A DNA stretch of 9,526 nt from Chitinophagaceae bacterium. GTDB taxonomy: Bacteria; Bacteroidota; Bacteroidia; Chitinophagales; Chitinophagaceae. The notes under the pieces were generated by a model. It ran no database searches, had not been told where the DNA came from, and worked only from the letters and a program-made list of their open reading frames with translations. The DNA lies in assembly GCA_003136915.1 (NCBI GenBank), contig PLEB01000102.1, positions 1-9,526 on the forward strand. The letters are read 5' to 3'. Made by a program: the position numbers and the translations under genes. Positions 8,189-9,526 of this stretch are shown in pieces; within the stretch, counting starts at the first letter, position 1, and each line of letters begins with the position of its first letter.

Positions 8189-9436
8189 TTGCAAGAAACT
8201 ATTTCCATAGAGAGGCGGGCTTTTAAGCACCTGGGTTCGAGAACCAAGGGAGATAAGGTGATCTGGGCGGTCGTGTTGATGCTCGCCATGATTTCTTTGC
8301 TTGCAGTTTATAGTTCAACGGGTCTGCTTGCTTATAAAATGTATAAGGGCAATACAGAGATTTATCTATTTAAACAATTTGCTTTTATTATTGTAGGAGT
8401 ACTCATTATTTATTTTGCGCACCAGGTAAACTATATCATTTACTCAAGGGTGGCAAAGATTCTCTTCCTGATCTCAATCCCCTTATTATTCTATACGTTA
8501 TTTTTCGGCGTAAAGCTGAATGAAGGAAGCCGCTGGATCAGGCTGCCTATCATCAACCTCACTTTTCAGACATCTGACCTGGCAAAGCTTGCACTGATTA
8601 TGTATATCAGCCGTTTGCTGAGCCGCAAGCAGGATGTGATAAAAGATTTCCGTCAGGGATTTTTACCAGTCATCACGCCGGTGGCCATCGTATGCTTGTT
8701 GATCGCACCCGCTAATCTCTCCACAGCATTGCTCATCGGGGCTACCTGCATGATGCTCATGTTTATCGGCCGCGTAAGCGGTAAGCATTTGCTGCTCACA
8801 ATCAGTATTTCGATGGTTCCCGTTCTCATCCTGATACTTGCTGCCGTGATCCATCATAAGTCCGGGGACATAGTCCCAACAAAAACAAAACCGGAAGCCC
8901 ACTCCCATCTTTTCGTCAGAGTGGATACCTGGATCAACCGCGTAGAGAATTTCATGTACGGCGACCGGACGGCCAAAGAAGATGATAATTATCAGGTTGA
9001 CCAGGCAAAGATCGCAGTAGCAAACGGACGGTGGATCGGACTCGGGCCCGGGAATAGCCGGCAGCGTAATTTCTTGCCCCATCCCTATTCTGATTTTATC
9101 TACGCTATCATTATAGAGGAGTATGGATTGGTTGGCGGAGCAATCATTATGTTTATTTACCTGGTATTCCTGTTTAGGAGCATCAGGATTTTTAAGAAAT
9201 GTCCTTTTGCTTTTGGAGCGTTTCTGGCATTGGGGCTGAGTTTTACACTGATGATCCAGGCTATTGCAAATATGGCTGTCAACGTAAACCTGTTTCCGGT
9301 GACCGGCGTAACGCTGCCCTTGATCAGCATGGGCGGCAGCTCTTTTTTATTTACCTGCATGGCCATCGGAATCATCCTGAGTGTTGCCCGCAATGCCGAG
9401 CGGATCGAAGGCGAACCGGCGGCGGAGGGTAGTTAA
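8189..9436 (+). CDS. ftsW: Septal peptidoglycan glycosyltransferase FtsW (SEDS family)
   Basis: FtsW is the polytopic SEDS polymerase that joins lipid II into glycan strands at the septum and pairs with the class B PBP FtsI, encoded upstream. The 415 residues contain about ten hydrophobic helices, the first starting near VIWAVVLMLAMISLL. Family motifs: GSRWIRLP with W116, the following TSDLAKLAL, a long extracytoplasmic loop (about residues 225-300, including RVENFMYGD and GLGPGNSRQRNFLP), and PYSDFIYAIIIEEYGLVGG. Its D302 corresponds to the aspartate known to be essential in SEDS enzymes. FtsW rather than RodA is inferred from the dcw context. The start is taken as TTG at 8189: an in-frame TAG lies at 8180-8182 and no ATG occurs before the conserved KGDKVIW segment (GTG at 8258 would cut into it). 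AGAAAGG lies just upstream, but too close to be a good Shine-Dalgarno. Confidence 0.94.
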   Translation: MQETISIERRAFKHLGSRTKGDKVIWAVVLMLAMISLLAVYSSTGLLAYKMYKGNTEIYLFKQFAFIIVGVLIIYFAHQVNYIIYSRVAKILFLISIPLLFYTLFFGVKLNEGSRWIRLPIINLTFQTSDLAKLALIMYISRLLSRKQDVIKDFRQGFLPVITPVAIVCLLIAPANLSTALLIGATCMMLMFIGRVSGKHLLLTISISMVPVLILILAAVIHHKSGDIVPTKTKPEAHSHLFVRVDTWINRVENFMYGDRTAKEDDNYQVDQAKIAVANGRWIGLGPGNSRQRNFLPHPYSDFIYAIIIEEYGLVGGAIIMFIYLVFLFRSIRIFKKCPFAFGAFLALGLSFTLMIQAIANMAVNVNLFPVTGVTLPLISMGGSSFLFTCMAIGIILSVARNAERIEGEPAAEGS

Positions 9437-9463
9437 TTTGAAAATTTGAAAATTTGAAAATGA
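9436..9463. repeat. 8-base tandem repeat ATTTGAAA x3 after ftsW
   Basis: Three exact head-to-tail copies of ATTTGAAA occupy 9436-9459, followed by ATGA. The first copy begins on the last base of the ftsW TAA stop. The last two copies plus ATGA form the left arm of the inverted repeat described separately. Confidence 0.85.
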
Positions 9464-9526
9464 GTTTATTCAATATTCCTTTTGATGAAAAGAATGTAGC
9501 CTGTATTCATTTTCAAATTTTCAAAT
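9444..9526. repeat. Perfect inverted repeat, 20-base arms, downstream of ftsW
   Basis: Bases 9444-9463 are the exact reverse complement of 9507-9526, with 43 bases between the arms. The right arm meets the window edge, so the repeat may be longer: the left side carries a third octamer that could also be matched. The element lies where murG would be expected to follow ftsW. As RNA it could fold into a long AT-rich stem, and as DNA it resembles a small dispersed palindromic repeat (MITE- or REP-like). It has no GC-rich stem and no clear T run, so I do not call it a terminator. Confidence 0.8.

Noticed and set aside
8663..9082. Antisense open frame of 139 codons within ftsW
   Set aside because: It is opposite the conserved SEDS segments, with composition typical of a reverse-frame shadow.
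9460..9526. ATG at 9460 opening a frame to the window end (MSLFNIPFDEKNVACIHF...)
   Set aside because: It starts inside the left arm of the inverted repeat and ends in the right arm, does not resemble the MurG N-terminus with its glycine-rich motif, and is too short to judge. It is probably a chance frame.

Overview
The window is a contiguous stretch of the dcw (division and cell wall) cluster. All genes are on the + strand, in the order mraZ (5' end cut off) - rsmH - ftsL-like - ftsI - murE - mraY - murD - ftsW. All eight reading frames are intact. Spacing is tight: ATGA overlap at mraZ/rsmH, TGATG overlap at ftsI/murE, and gaps of 28 to 80 bases elsewhere. This fits one operon or a few co-transcribed units.

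The organism is most likely a member of the Bacteroidota, perhaps Chitinophagaceae or a close relative. The evidence is the FtsL-like protein of the type seen in that phylum, a MraY with a large extra loop (about residues 165-227), an FtsI starting near a DILWRVYL motif and ending in one PASTA domain, the lack of murF between murE and mraY, and the near absence of Shine-Dalgarno sequences. MurE carries DNPR, the signature of meso-diaminopimelate addition, so the wall should be Gram-negative type A1-gamma peptidoglycan. Family-level placement is inference.

Layout: 1-1364 holds the regulator MraZ and the 16S rRNA methyltransferase RsmH. 1445-3926 holds the divisome membrane protein FtsL and the septal transpeptidase FtsI. 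3926-8153 holds the precursor enzymes MurE (adds mDAP), MraY (makes lipid I) and MurD (adds D-Glu). 8189-9436 holds FtsW, the septal glycan polymerase that works with FtsI. MurD and MurE build the cytoplasmic peptide stem, MraY loads the precursor onto undecaprenyl phosphate, and FtsW with FtsI polymerise and crosslink it at the septum under a complex that includes FtsL. murG would be expected next but does not begin recognisably before the window ends.

I see no new biological system here. The unexplained material is non-coding. The ftsW gene is bracketed by AT-rich short tandem repeats: a 7-base repeat upstream, and an 8-base repeat downstream that forms the left arm of a perfect 20-base inverted repeat running to the window edge. 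Two genes use non-ATG starts (ftsI GTG, ftsW TTG).
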